A program made the position numbers and the translations under genes. Positions 54,677 to 64,000 of a stretch of 64,000 nucleotides of DNA are shown here, piece after piece. Position 1 is the stretch's first letter. Each line of letters starts with the position of its first letter. The notes under the pieces are model-generated. The model made no database searches. It had not been told where the DNA came from and saw only the letters and a list, made by a program, of their open reading frames with translations. The stretch is from Planctomycetaceae bacterium (lineage in GTDB: Bacteria > Planctomycetota > Planctomycetia > Pirellulales > Thermoguttaceae): assembly GCA_012719125.1 (NCBI GenBank), contig JAAYAY010000028.1:1-64000 (forward strand). Reading direction: 5' to 3'.

Positions 54677-55753
54677 ATGTCAAGAAACGTATGGCTGTCG
54701 ATTTCGGCGACATTGATCGCGGGGGCTTCGTTGGTGGCGGCTCAGGCGGATGAGTGGCAGACGATCGGCAAGTACGGTTGTTACGGATTGCCGGACGCTG
54801 CCCGCGATCCCCATGATCCCGACAGCTACATCATCACCTGGCAGCGTTACGCCGAGCGCCCCCCGGGACACACGGTGGAAGACGTGAAATTCGCGAGGTA
54901 CAACGCGACGACGAAGACCTTCAGTGCCGAGCAGTACGCCTTCGATCCTCGAAAGATGACCATCATGCAGGGGCATCCCTGCTGGGGTTATTCGCACGAC
55001 AGGTGCCGGGTCTTTTACTGCCAGAAGAGTGCCGCGGGCGACTTCATCGCCGAAGTGACCGCCGCGAAATGGTCGGATTTCCAGTCCTATGCGGTATCCG
55101 ACGACGAACCGGTCGTGACGGACGACTTGGAAAGGCGCCCCCACATGGAGTTCCTGCCCGGCAACGGCTCATCGCCGGCGTGGCTTTTCTATACCATGAA
55201 CGACCGGCCGGATCGGATTTCCTATTCCGTGCTTCGTGGCGACGGAGGCTGGGACAAGAGTGCCGGCAGTATCCCTACAAGCACTCTCCAGGGGGCGGGC
55301 AAGCACTTGATGGGCAGCACGCTGAGGGAAGGAGCCGACGTCGTGCTCTATTCCTCCGTGTGTCAGGGCGAGAACGCAGGCGAGGCCTACCGCTTCAAGA
55401 CAAACGACCTGGGGAAGACGTGGTCGGCCGAGCGGTTGTCGGTCTCGGGAATCGAACAACCGTTCAAGTACGACATCGACGGGCAACTGTTCACTCGGGT
55501 GATCAAGAAGGGAAACACCTACTATCTGTCGGCCCAGAGCCATGCGTCGCACAGGTGGCTTGCCAAGAGCGATGACGGGGTCTGCTTCACCCTCGTGAAG
55601 GACTTCGGCAAGAGACGCTCGCTTGGAAACGCCATGGTCGATATTGAAGGGAGCCGCGACATTCTGCTGATCTATGCGAGCTTCGTTGACGGAACGGACG
55701 AGAGCAAGGAGATCGAGTGTTTCGTGTACACGGCGCCCGAGGAACGCAGGTGA
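54677..55753 (+). CDS. Secreted sialidase/neuraminidase-like beta-propeller
   Basis: 358 residues from ATG 54677 (AGGAGG nine bases upstream). Signal peptide LSISATLIAGASLVAAQA. The mature part consists of repeating beta segments with YRFKTNDLGKTWSAERLSV, a BNR/Asp-box-like S/T-x-D-x-G-x-T-W motif, and WLAKSDDGVCFTLVKDFG as a second copy. Such six-blade propellers include sialidases and exo-rhamnosidase-like enzymes. Catalytic Arg triad could not be verified. It probably works with the FAD protein upstream (33-bp gap). Confidence 0.76.
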   Translation: MSRNVWLSISATLIAGASLVAAQADEWQTIGKYGCYGLPDAARDPHDPDSYIITWQRYAERPPGHTVEDVKFARYNATTKTFSAEQYAFDPRKMTIMQGHPCWGYSHDRCRVFYCQKSAAGDFIAEVTAAKWSDFQSYAVSDDEPVVTDDLERRPHMEFLPGNGSSPAWLFYTMNDRPDRISYSVLRGDGGWDKSAGSIPTSTLQGAGKHLMGSTLREGADVVLYSSVCQGENAGEAYRFKTNDLGKTWSAERLSVSGIEQPFKYDIDGQLFTRVIKKGNTYYLSAQSHASHRWLAKSDDGVCFTLVKDFGKRRSLGNAMVDIEGSRDILLIYASFVDGTDESKEIECFVYTAPEERR

Positions 55754-55835
55754 CCGGGTATCTTCTTCTCAGGAAGTGTCTTTCCGGTTGGCACGGCCGC
55801 CGGCTGGTCAAAATCGTCGGTTGGGCCGGCCCGGG

Positions 55836-55968
55836 AGGGGAACTGCGAAGTAGCAGGCACGCTCCGCCGTGCCGTCCGCAGAACTGCCGGAAATCCCGAT
55901 TTCCCGCGTACGGCGATCGGAGAGTGCCTGCTACTTTTCTTGCCACAAGAGGACTTTGCAGTTCTCCT
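55836..55968 (+). mobile_element. Palindromic MITE/REPIN-like element, 133 bp
   Basis: Same family as 5412-5734, same orientation. Ends AGGGGAACTGCGAAG (55836-55850) and CTTTGCAGTTCTCCT (55954-55968). Length 133 bp with a single 38-bp unit. Differences from the copy at 60438 are clustered in the centre (GCGTACGGCGATCGG). It lies between the sialidase-like and iron-ADH genes. Confidence 0.88.
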
Positions 55969-56134
55969 GGGCAGCCTGGGAGACCATTCCCTGAACGCCG
56001 GGCACCGTGGTACACTGATCGGTTTGTCGACCGCCAGCGGCATCTTGCGAGGGCCGGTTGGTACGTCGGCTTTCACGAGGGTGACCGGCAGCCGCCGACC
56101 CTCCGGCTGAGCAGAAGAAGAATGGAGAGACACG

Positions 56135-57277
56135 GTGCAGAACTTTGTTTACAGAAACGCCACGGAAATCATCTTCGGGAAGGGCACCATCGCGGAAGTC
56201 GAGACCCGCGTTCCGCGGGACGTGCCGATCATGCTCACCTATGGCGGCGGCTCGATCAAGAAGAACGGCGTTTACGAGCAGGTGCAGGCGGCTCTGAAGG
56301 GGCGCGAGGTCATCGAATTCGCCGGGATCGAGCCCAATCCGCTGTATGAGACGTGTTTGAAGGCGGTCGACTTGCTGAGGAACGGCCGGGTAGGGTTTCT
56401 GCTGGCCGTGGGAGGCGGTTCGGTGATCGATGCGACGAAGTTCATCGCCGCCGCAGCGTGTTACGAAGGGCCGGATCCTTGGGACATCCTGCGCAGCGGG
56501 GGGCAGCAGGTGAAGGCTGCGATTCCCCTGGGCACGGTGCTGACGCTGCCCGCGACGGGGACCGAATCCAACGGCAACTCGGTGATCTCGCGCAAGGCCA
56601 CTGCCGAGAAGCTGGCCTTTTATGCGGGCTGCGTGTTCCCGGTGTTTTCGGTGCTCGACCCGGAGACGACCTACACGCTGCCTCTGAAGCAGGTGCGCAA
56701 CGGCGTCGTGGATGCTTTCGTGCATGTGATGGAGCAGTACATGACCTATCCGGCCGAGGCACCGCTTCAGGATCGGCTGGCCGAATCGATCCTGCAGACC
56801 CTGATTGAGGTCGGGCCGCGGACCCTCGCTCAACCGCGAGACTACGAGTCGCGTGCCAGCTTCATGTGGAGCGCCACGCTGGCACTCAATACGCTCATCG
56901 GTTGCGGGGTGCCACAGGACTGGAGCACGCACATGATCGGCCACGAACTGACGGCGTTATACGGCCCGGCGCACGCCGAGACCCTGGCGATCGTGCTGCC
57001 GGGCGTGTGGGTCCACCAATTGGCCAAGAAGGAAGCCAAACTCCGCCAGTACGGCCAGCGGGTGTGGGGCGTGGCGGCGGCCGAGGCGGCCATACAGAAG
57101 ACGGAGGAGTTCTTCCACTCTCTCGACATGCCCACTCGCCTGAACGCCTACAACATCAACGCCGAGGAAGCCGCCGAAGCCGTGCGGCGCCGCTTCACGG
57201 AGCGGGGGGTGAAGTTCGGAGAACAGGGCGATATCGACGGCGATGCCGCGGCCGCCATACTCCGTTCGCGAGCCTAG
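56135..57277 (+). CDS. Iron-containing alcohol dehydrogenase (YqhD/BDH-type)
   Basis: 380 residues from GTG 56135 (GGAGAG upstream). Family III metal-dependent ADH. NAD(P) motif AVGGGSVIDATKF (91-103), ATGTESNGNSV (140-150). Metal ligands read as Asp193 and His197 (VVDAFVHVMEQY), His266 (STHMIGHEL) and His280 (GPAHAETL). The pattern fits YqhD/butanol dehydrogenase-type enzymes that reduce aldehydes with NADPH. Full length. It is convergent with the double-propeller gene, with 15 bp between stops. Confidence 0.93.
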   Translation: MQNFVYRNATEIIFGKGTIAEVETRVPRDVPIMLTYGGGSIKKNGVYEQVQAALKGREVIEFAGIEPNPLYETCLKAVDLLRNGRVGFLLAVGGGSVIDATKFIAAAACYEGPDPWDILRSGGQQVKAAIPLGTVLTLPATGTESNGNSVISRKATAEKLAFYAGCVFPVFSVLDPETTYTLPLKQVRNGVVDAFVHVMEQYMTYPAEAPLQDRLAESILQTLIEVGPRTLAQPRDYESRASFMWSATLALNTLIGCGVPQDWSTHMIGHELTALYGPAHAETLAIVLPGVWVHQLAKKEAKLRQYGQRVWGVAAAEAAIQKTEEFFHSLDMPTRLNAYNINAEEAAEAVRRRFTERGVKFGEQGDIDGDAAAAILRSRA

Positions 57278-57292
57278 CACCCGCCAGTTGGT

Positions 57293-60289
57293 CTACGGCC
57301 GGCCGGCCTCGATGCAGTAGAGGTTCTGCATGCCGCGGATGAACATGCTGTAGCCGGCGAAGGCCGGTGTCGCCACCGCTTCTTCGCCCAGTTTTGAATC
57401 CGCCACGGGGTCGAACGTCCTCGATGCCCGGAAGACGTGCAGCGTACCGCCCTTGTCCAGGGCGTAGACGCGATGGTCGGCGAGGACTGGCGAGGGATAG
57501 AACATCTCGTCGAACTCCTGGGTCCAGAGTTTTCGCCCCCTGGCGAGGTCATAGCAGTTGACGATGCCCGACGAGCTGGCGGTGAAGACCAGTTCTTCCG
57601 TGGCCAGGGGGCTTGCAACGTCCGGCAGGTCGTCCTCGCCGCTCCATGCGATCGCGCCCGAGGCCAGCGAGATGGCGGAGAGGTTGGCTTGATCGTTGGC
57701 GACGATGATGTTCCCCCCAGCGTAGGCCGGCGACGGCGCCACGTCGCCGGTCAGACATTTCGCGGAAACGACCACCTCGCCGCTGCCGACCTCGTAGGCG
57801 CTGGCAGTCGGGTTCTCGGCAAGCACGACCAGTTCACGATCGCCGGTGAGGGCGATGATCGGCGACGCCCAGGATTGCCGGACCGCTCGCTTCTTCTGCC
57901 AGACCGTCTTGCCGGTGGCAGGGTCGAGTGCGTAGAGGGTTGCGCTCTTGCTGTCGTCCATCTGCACGAAGAGGTGCTTGTAGACGATGAGCGACGAGGC
58001 GTATCCGTAGCTGCTGTTGGGAATGCCGAGCGAACGGGTCCAGGCAATTTCGCCCTTCATGTCGACCGCCACCAGGTCGCCGGTCGAGAAGATGGCGAAG
58101 AAGAGCTTCCCGTCGGTCGCTCCCGTCGAAGCCGCATGGCCGTATTCCTCCGACACCTTGGGGACCTCGGCCGGCTGGCTGGTCGTCTGACGCCAGAGCA
58201 TCTTCCCATCGGCCGCGTCGAAGCAGTAGATCTCGCGGGCGGTCGTGTCGGCGCCGGTCAGAAACACTCGCCCTTCCCAAACGACGGGCGAGCTTGCGCC
58301 CGGCCTCGGGATGGGCGTCTTCCACCGCACGTTCTTGCCGGTTTCACCGTCGAAGTCGATCGGCGGCGAGGCCTGGTGGGCAATGCCGTGGCCCAACGGC
58401 CCGCGTAGATTCGGCCAGTTCTCCATAATCGCGTCTTGGTAGGGTGCCGGCATGACGGCCGTCCCCGGCTCGGCGGGAGTACTCTTTGGCAGCCCCGGGC
58501 CGGTGGGCGGACGGACGGCGGCAGCGGTGACGTCGTCGGCGGCCGGTTGCCGATCGCCCTTGTCGCACAGCGCCCAGAGTCGCTCGCCGATCACAGCGTA
58601 CACCACTCCATTGGCAACACAATGGCTGCTGTAGATCGCGTTCTGGCGGCTCTGAATGCCGCCGAGCAACCGGAATTCCTTGCTCGCCGAGAGGACGGTC
58701 TTCTCCAGATAGACCTTTCCGTCGGCCACCAGCGGTGAACTGAAGCACGTCGCACCTTTTCGAGTGGAGTAGGTCCAGTAGCAGTCGCCGCTGTCGGCAT
58801 CCAGGCAATGGATCGTGTGCGTCGTGTCGGCCACGAATACCAGCCCGTCCGCCACCGCGATGGTGGAGACGCTCTGATTCAGGTCATTGTAGGACCAGAG
58901 CTTGCCCTTCTCGGTGAGGTCGCCGGTCTTGGTGGCGTCGATGCAGACAACGCTCCCCTTGCTGTCGCGTCCGCCGTGATTCGGATCGCCGCCGATCGCC
59001 ACATAGACGCGATCGTTCCAGCAGATCGGAGTGCCGATGATGGCGCAAGGATGCCCGCGGCCGTCGCCCTTGATTTCCCGCGGGTAGAACGGGAGCTTCT
59101 TGTAATCCTCCGGAATGCAGTCGCACCACCAGATCTTTTTCAGCAGCGGCACGTCGGGAACGGTGGCCGTCGGAATGGTATCGACGGGCGTCATGGCCGG
59201 CACCTGCCGCGCGAAGCGAAATTCGAGGGGAAGGGCGGGCTTGGGCAGAGTTGAAAGAAGATCAGCAGAACGGGCATATTCCGCGGGCATGAGTCCGCCC
59301 GTGTTCTTTCCTTCGACATCGATGAAGTACACAATCGGACCGCGCAGGCTCGTGGTTGTCCACCGGTCCGGGGCAACCTGGACTGCGGGGTCGACCGGCT
59401 CGAAGGCATAGCAGACGCCGTCGCCCGTGGCGAACACGATTTGCGCCCGACCGCTGACCATGCCAAGGGACGGGGAGCCGTACTGCCCGCGGTAGAGTCG
59501 CTCGCCGATCTGTTCGTCGTCGCGGGCGACGAGTTGGCCCGTCACCTTGTGGAAGGCGACCAGGCTGGGGGTCAGGGGACTGTACGGTATTCTTCCGGGG
59601 ACCCAGGAACGTCCATTGCCGGTGCAGACGTAGACGTAGTCGCCGTGGACCAGGACCGAGGAACTGGCCGTGTGGTGGTAATAGGCCTTGAGCTTGTCGA
59701 ACAAGTCGTATCGCCAGAGGATGCTCTTCAACGATGTCTGTTCGACAGAGGCCTTGTCGGTTTTGGGAGACTGCGTTTCGGCTGTGCCTTCAGGACTACC
59801 CAGAAGGACGTTCAGATCCACGCAGATGACTTCCTGATAGGGGCTCACGAAGAACAGCCGATCGCCGTCGACCGTGGGGGTTGAACTGATAGCCCAGTTC
59901 TCCAGGTTGTCTCTGGGGGGCCTGGGACAGATAAAGGCACCGAGTTGCTTTCCGGTCTGTTCGTCGAGACACAGGAAGCAGGCCTCCCTTCCGTCTTCTT
60001 CCCAGGTTGTTCCGATGAACACTCTGCCCCGGCTCACCACCGGGCTGCCGGTCGTGCGATAGCCCAGTTCGGCGGCCCATTTGACGTTCTTTGTCGACGC
60101 CAGATCCACCTCGCCCGCTCTGTTGTCGACGCCGCAATCCGCCCAGTCGGGCAGTTTCTGATCGCACTTGGCGGCCATGTTGCGGGAGGGCTGTCCGCAC
60201 CACTCCGGCCAATCCTGGGCGCTGGCCGCCCCTGGCCCGGTCGCAAGAAGTACGGCGCTGCACAGGATGCTCATTCTCCCCCACGTCAT
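57293..60289 (-). CDS. Large secreted PQQ-type protein with two beta-propellers
   Basis: 998 residues from ATG 60289 (AAGGAG eight bases upstream). Signal peptide MSILCSAVLLATGPGAASAQ. The first propeller (about 27-575) opens with DWPEWCGQPSRNMAA and the second (about 624-998) with NWPNLRGPLGHGIAH, so the protein looks like a tandem duplication of a PQQ-like unit. Blades such as VVCIDATKTGDL, IYCFDAADGKMLWRQ and LYALDPATGKTVWQK are clear. A third start-like stretch, FGRSCCQ, is not in this frame. It probably binds ligands or cell-surface glycans; no catalytic site identified. Confidence 0.88.
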   Translation of the reverse strand: MTWGRMSILCSAVLLATGPGAASAQDWPEWCGQPSRNMAAKCDQKLPDWADCGVDNRAGEVDLASTKNVKWAAELGYRTTGSPVVSRGRVFIGTTWEEDGREACFLCLDEQTGKQLGAFICPRPPRDNLENWAISSTPTVDGDRLFFVSPYQEVICVDLNVLLGSPEGTAETQSPKTDKASVEQTSLKSILWRYDLFDKLKAYYHHTASSSVLVHGDYVYVCTGNGRSWVPGRIPYSPLTPSLVAFHKVTGQLVARDDEQIGERLYRGQYGSPSLGMVSGRAQIVFATGDGVCYAFEPVDPAVQVAPDRWTTTSLRGPIVYFIDVEGKNTGGLMPAEYARSADLLSTLPKPALPLEFRFARQVPAMTPVDTIPTATVPDVPLLKKIWWCDCIPEDYKKLPFYPREIKGDGRGHPCAIIGTPICWNDRVYVAIGGDPNHGGRDSKGSVVCIDATKTGDLTEKGKLWSYNDLNQSVSTIAVADGLVFVADTTHTIHCLDADSGDCYWTYSTRKGATCFSSPLVADGKVYLEKTVLSASKEFRLLGGIQSRQNAIYSSHCVANGVVYAVIGERLWALCDKGDRQPAADDVTAAAVRPPTGPGLPKSTPAEPGTAVMPAPYQDAIMENWPNLRGPLGHGIAHQASPPIDFDGETGKNVRWKTPIPRPGASSPVVWEGRVFLTGADTTAREIYCFDAADGKMLWRQTTSQPAEVPKVSEEYGHAASTGATDGKLFFAIFSTGDLVAVDMKGEIAWTRSLGIPNSSYGYASSLIVYKHLFVQMDDSKSATLYALDPATGKTVWQKKRAVRQSWASPIIALTGDRELVVLAENPTASAYEVGSGEVVVSAKCLTGDVAPSPAYAGGNIIVANDQANLSAISLASGAIAWSGEDDLPDVASPLATEELVFTASSSGIVNCYDLARGRKLWTQEFDEMFYPSPVLADHRVYALDKGGTLHVFRASRTFDPVADSKLGEEAVATPAFAGYSMFIRGMQNLYCIEAGRP

Positions 60290-60437
60290 CGTCTGGCTCC
60301 TTGTTTCGGTCGTTCTTGTTGTCAGCTCTACGCTGAATGAACAGTTGGGCTGGGCATTGGCGAAAGGACCAGGGCTTCCGTCGACAACCGACTGGACATT
60401 GATTGTCAGGAATTGCCTCCTGCCTCACAAGACCCGC

Positions 60438-60570
60438 AGGGGAACTGCAAAGTAGCAGGCACGCTCCGCCGTGCCGTCCGCAGCACTGCCGGAAATCCCG
60501 ATTTCCCGCCAGCGGCGCTCGGAGAGTGCCTGCTACTTTTCTTGCCACAAGAGGACTTTGCAGTTCTCTT
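60438..60570 (+). mobile_element. Palindromic MITE/REPIN-like element, 133 bp
   Basis: Ends AGGGGAACTGCAAAG (60438-60452) and CTTTGCAGTTCTCTT (60556-60570); length 133 bp. The centre holds GGAAATC CC GATTTCC. It lies in the divergent gap between the double-propeller gene and the small membrane protein gene (60290-60850); the rest of that gap has no gene. Confidence 0.88.
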
Positions 60571-60850
60571 GACAAGCCCCGCAGGGCAGTCGTCGCGGGG
60601 CATTCCGGTTGAGGCCGGCTCTCTCAGCGGCTACGGCGGCTGTGTGTGCTTACCTTGGACTTGCGATCTCTGTTGGCGATTCGGAGCAATGGACGCCACT
60701 CACCCCTCTGAAATGTCAGCAAGATGGGTTGACCTGATCATAGGGGGCGATATCCTGAGTGGCATCCAAGGTTCTCGGCCCGGCAAAAGGCAACCGGGGT
60801 AGAAAGTATATCCGGCGAACTTGTGACCCTGCGATAGAGGAACACAACGA

Positions 60851-61468
60851 ATGGAAGACCTTCACACCAGCGAGACGCGGCAGACAGAAAACCCATATGC
60901 CACCCCTCTCGGCGTATCGTCTGTCGATGGCGAACGGCGGCGTCCTATCGGCGTGACGATTCTGTCTATCCTCACTGGAATGCTGGGCCTCGTTTTGCTG
61001 GCTGTTTTCATCATCCTACTGGTGAACTGGAAGGAAAACAATGAATACGCACTCAATCGCCGATTGGCGCCGTCAGTCTTCTGGCTCATCATAGGGCTGT
61101 CGGTTGTGCTGGCATTGGCGGCATCGATCGGGATGTGGCGAGGCCGCAAGTGGGGTTGGTGGATCACTTGCGCCGGATTGGTACTCTACGCAATTCAGAA
61201 TATTGGCAGCGCAGTGATGGTGAATCTGTCCAACGGCGCACCATCCGTTTCTACATTCTTGTCGGTCGACTCGCTGAAGTTCACGGTGCGTGGAATCATC
61301 TTCGCGGATATCTTGGCCTATTGGTTGGGCACAAGGGTTCGGCAGTACTTCGGCCTTGAGAAGACGAGCAGAATCAAGGCGGTAGTGCTGGCAGCTTTGT
61401 TCGGTATCGGGATCCCGGCGATCATCACGATCGTCCTCCAAGCCATTTTCCTGTTCCGCACACGATAG
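60851..61468 (+). CDS. Membrane protein with NPYATP N-terminal motif
   Basis: 205 residues from ATG 60851 (GAGGAAC upstream). The N-terminus contains ENPYATPLG, a short motif seen at the start of many planctomycete membrane proteins. Four hydrophobic segments follow (about 33-60, 77-97, 107-127, 175-200). The central region contains WRGRKWGWWITCAGLVLYAI. No known family; small-molecule transport or sensing cannot be told apart. Neighbours are unrelated. Confidence 0.75.
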   Translation: MEDLHTSETRQTENPYATPLGVSSVDGERRRPIGVTILSILTGMLGLVLLAVFIILLVNWKENNEYALNRRLAPSVFWLIIGLSVVLALAASIGMWRGRKWGWWITCAGLVLYAIQNIGSAVMVNLSNGAPSVSTFLSVDSLKFTVRGIIFADILAYWLGTRVRQYFGLEKTSRIKAVVLAALFGIGIPAIITIVLQAIFLFRTR

Positions 61469-61644
61469 AGTGGGCAGGTAGCCAGACGGACGAAAGCCGT
61501 TGGCGACACAAGACCTTGAGCCTATCGTCACCTGGATTGTTGAACACCCCTTCTTCCCGCGCCTTCACCGCACACCGCGATTGCGGTATGTTGTGGTCAT
61601 TCGGATGAGCTTGAGAAGCCTGACCACCATGAAGAGACCGTTCG

Positions 61645-64000
61645 ATGAACCTTATTGGAATCTCGTTCCTATCGGCTGCGGTACTTGTGTCGGCGTCCGG
61701 TGCAACGATCGGAACCGAAGTCCGGCATCCGGTTTTCCCGAAGGTTGTGAAGAAGGAACGGGTCGCGCAGCTCGAAGAGCAAGCGAAAAAGGTGATGGAC
61801 TTCTCGCGCGAGGAGATCGATCGCTGGATCGTGGCGAAAAGCAGCTTCCAGATGGTGGCTTGCCCGAATTGCGAGTGGCCGGGCGGGCGGCGCGACCGCA
61901 AGAACTACTGGCAATGGTCGGCCGGCAGCCCCGACCATATCCGCTGCACCCATTGCGAAATGGAGTATCCCAGCCCGCGCTATCCCATGTCGGCGGTGGA
62001 CCGAATCACGGACCCGACCGGCCAGGTGCAGGAGTTTCCCTACTACCCGGGAAAGGACGGCTACAAGTACTACCTGGCCGGCAAGATCGACAACGCCCGC
62101 AAGCAGCACATGGAGCGGACGGTGCCGATCTTGGCGGACCTCTATGTGGCCACGGGCCAGTCGCGATACGCTCGCCAGGCCGCGGTCATCCTCGACCGGC
62201 TGGCAGAAGCCTACCCGCACTACAACGTTCAGATCTGCCGCCGCAAGGGGAGTCCGCTGCTTCTGGAGATCCCGATCCTGGAGGCCCACGACGGGTTGGT
62301 CAAGGTGCCGGAGTCCGACTCGGCAACGGCCGGCCGCAACGACGGCGCCTACTATCCCTACTGGTCGAACCGTCGGGGCGACGGCTGGAACGGTTGGCTC
62401 TATTCCGAGATGCCCACCGGGCTGGCGTACGCCTATGACCTGATTGCCGCGAGCGACGAGTTGGACCGCCTGAGTGAGGAACTCGGACACGATGTGCGCT
62501 CGCGGATTTGCGGCTTCTTCCGCGACACAGCCAACTACGCGCGAAGCTACCCGGTGTACCTGGGGAACATGGACCCGAGCCTGATCGGCGGGCTGGCCGT
62601 GATTGGCCGGGTGATCGGCGAACCGGAATTTGTCCACGACGCCCTCCGGCGGCTGAAGCTGATCCTGGAGCGGCGATTCTTCCCCGACGGGAATTGGCGG
62701 GAGGGCGCCGCTTCGTATCACTCGCAGACCATCAGCGGGCTGCGCAGCGCGGCGGCAGGACCGCTCAAGGGTTATACGGATCCGCCGGGCTACGTCGGTC
62801 TTGAAGATCGGCTTCACCTGGAGAATCTCGACGTATCGGCAGATCTTCCCCTGCTGGGCGAGTCGTTTCAAGCCCTGGCGGCCTTGGGGCTGCCCAACGG
62901 GTCTCAGACCTGCGTTCACGATACCTGGTCACCGACCACCCACGGCCGGCGACTGGCGAGTCCGAAGGCGGACCCGATGCCGTCGCATCTGCACTGGGGC
63001 ATGGGGCATGCGATTCTGGGCATGGGGCGGCAGGATACAGGTCTCCAGGCACATCTCCACTTCAGTGGCGGCTACGGACATCAACACGCCGACACACTCA
63101 ACCTGATCCTCTTCGGCCAGGGACACGAGCTTGTCTCCGACATCGGCTACACCCATACCGTCATGGCCGCCTACTCGCGAAACAGCCTGGCGCACAACCT
63201 GGTGGTTGTGGACGGGCAAGACCAGCGCACCTCCGGTACCGAACCGCCTGCAGACGGCGCGCTGGCGGCCTCCGCTTCCCTTGGGGCGGATGTGCAGTAC
63301 GTCGAGGCGGCCGGCGAAGGCGCCTATCCAGGAGTAGCCCGTCTGTATCGGCGAGCCTTGGCCTTAGTGGCAGCGCCGGACGGCGGGGCCTATGTGGTCG
63401 ACGTCTTCCGAGTGGCCGGCGGGAAGCGGCACGAGTGGGTGCTGCACGGCTCGGCGGATGAAGACATGGAGCTTTCAACCTCCCTGGCTGCGGAGAGCTT
63501 CGGGCCAAATCTCCTGCCCGAGGGCGTGGAGTTCCGCCCCTGGAAGGACGAGTATGGCCGAAACATCCAGGACGGCGTGAACCATTCCTACGGCGTCTTC
63601 CGAGACGTCCGCCGTGCGGCAAGCGATCGGGCCTGGTCGGCGTCGATGGAATGCGGGGGCGGCGTCGGCATTCAGACGACCGTGCTCGACCAACCAGGCA
63701 CGGAGGTGTTCCTGGCGAGGATACCGTCGGTACGACGGGCGAAAGAGGACAGCTCACGTGTGTACGACTACTGGATGCCGTGTCTCCTGGCGCGGCGAGA
63801 GGGGCAGGATGTCGAAAGCACCTTTGCGGCCGTGCATCAGGCCTACGCGTCGGGCAGCCAACGCTATGACGTGGCGCGGCTGGCCTTGGAAAGCTCACAG
63901 CCGGGTTCTGCGGGCTTTGTGGTGCGGGGCCCCGGCTTCACCGATTACCACCTTTGCGGCGCCCAGTCCGACTCCTCCATGTTTGCCGCCGATCCGCCGA
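61645..64000 (+). CDS. Secreted heparinase II/III-like lyase, cut by the right window edge
   Basis: ATG 61645 opens a frame still uninterrupted at the window end (785 codons). Signal peptide MNLIGISFLSAAVLVSASGA. Residues about 70-110 have a CPNC...CTHC four-cysteine set, possibly metal-binding. The alpha-toroid contains WSNRRGDGWNGWLYSEMPTG and the beta-sandwich region GYGHQHADTLNLILFGQGHE, with the HxHAD motif of heparinase II/III and oligo-alginate lyases. It pairs functionally with the lyase at 43290. The true C-terminus is outside the window. Confidence 0.88.
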   Translation, partial: MNLIGISFLSAAVLVSASGATIGTEVRHPVFPKVVKKERVAQLEEQAKKVMDFSREEIDRWIVAKSSFQMVACPNCEWPGGRRDRKNYWQWSAGSPDHIRCTHCEMEYPSPRYPMSAVDRITDPTGQVQEFPYYPGKDGYKYYLAGKIDNARKQHMERTVPILADLYVATGQSRYARQAAVILDRLAEAYPHYNVQICRRKGSPLLLEIPILEAHDGLVKVPESDSATAGRNDGAYYPYWSNRRGDGWNGWLYSEMPTGLAYAYDLIAASDELDRLSEELGHDVRSRICGFFRDTANYARSYPVYLGNMDPSLIGGLAVIGRVIGEPEFVHDALRRLKLILERRFFPDGNWREGAASYHSQTISGLRSAAAGPLKGYTDPPGYVGLEDRLHLENLDVSADLPLLGESFQALAALGLPNGSQTCVHDTWSPTTHGRRLASPKADPMPSHLHWGMGHAILGMGRQDTGLQAHLHFSGGYGHQHADTLNLILFGQGHELVSDIGYTHTVMAAYSRNSLAHNLVVVDGQDQRTSGTEPPADGALAASASLGADVQYVEAAGEGAYPGVARLYRRALALVAAPDGGAYVVDVFRVAGGKRHEWVLHGSADEDMELSTSLAAESFGPNLLPEGVEFRPWKDEYGRNIQDGVNHSYGVFRDVRRAASDRAWSASMECGGGVGIQTTVLDQPGTEVFLARIPSVRRAKEDSSRVYDYWMPCLLARREGQDVESTFAAVHQAYASGSQRYDVARLALESSQPGSAGFVVRGPGFTDYHLCGAQSDSSMFAADPP

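Overview
The window is high-GC, densely coded bacterial chromosome. It looks like a planctomycete, probably near Pirellulales. Family-level clues are a cysteine-rich YTV-type cell-wall protein (31.9-32.9 kb), an LPS/Kdo block in a Gram-negative envelope, several secreted PQQ-type beta-propellers, a Tat-exported Gfo/Idh/MocA protein, a membrane protein with the N-terminal NPYATP motif, and many secreted carbohydrate-active enzymes without SusC/D. No rRNA, tRNA or CRISPR array was seen. The taxonomic call is inference.

Layout. 0-3.3 kb: a truncated RAYT transposase with REP-like palindromes, a secreted DUF3604/PHP protein, and a 0.9-kb AT-richer intergenic region with a consensus promoter and 10-bp direct repeats. 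3.3-8 kb (minus strand): SDR, class II aldolase with a clear terminator, and a coupled GGDEF / C39-like-zinc-ribbon pair. 8.4-15.6 kb (plus): an LPS block (kdsD, kdsC, a 1013-aa LptA/LptC-like protein, two GT4 glycosyltransferases), then an MgtE-like transporter. 17-27 kb: DUF4153-like membrane protein behind a promoter/operator, soluble histidine kinase, ALDH, lipoprotein, HExxH protein, aldo/keto reductase, ABC-F ATPase. 27.8-31.5 kb: a fused alpha-beta 2-oxoacid dehydrogenase E1 followed by a protein joining a lipoyl domain to a KAS III condensing enzyme. 31.9-33.1 kb: YTV protein with two terminators. 33.3-64 kb: mainly secreted glycan or sugar metabolism (PQQ propellers, epimerase, GH2, two heparinase II/III-like proteins, six-hairpin protein, sialidase-like protein, oxidoreductases), plus housekeeping guaB.

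The best candidate for an undescribed system is the E1 plus lipoyl-KAS III pair. Its domain order suggests that an acyl group made by decarboxylation of a 2-oxoacid is loaded on the lipoyl arm and passed directly to a ketosynthase, replacing the usual E2/CoA step and giving a dedicated starter unit for a fatty-acid-like or polyketide-like product. Catalytic residues are intact in both proteins, but the chemistry is inference.

The second notable item is a family of dispersed palindromic elements. Three copies are exactly 133 bp, with 15-bp terminal inverted repeats. A fourth copy is 323 bp, which equals 133 plus five extra 38-bp units. All four are intergenic. They look like MITE/REPIN-type non-autonomous elements.
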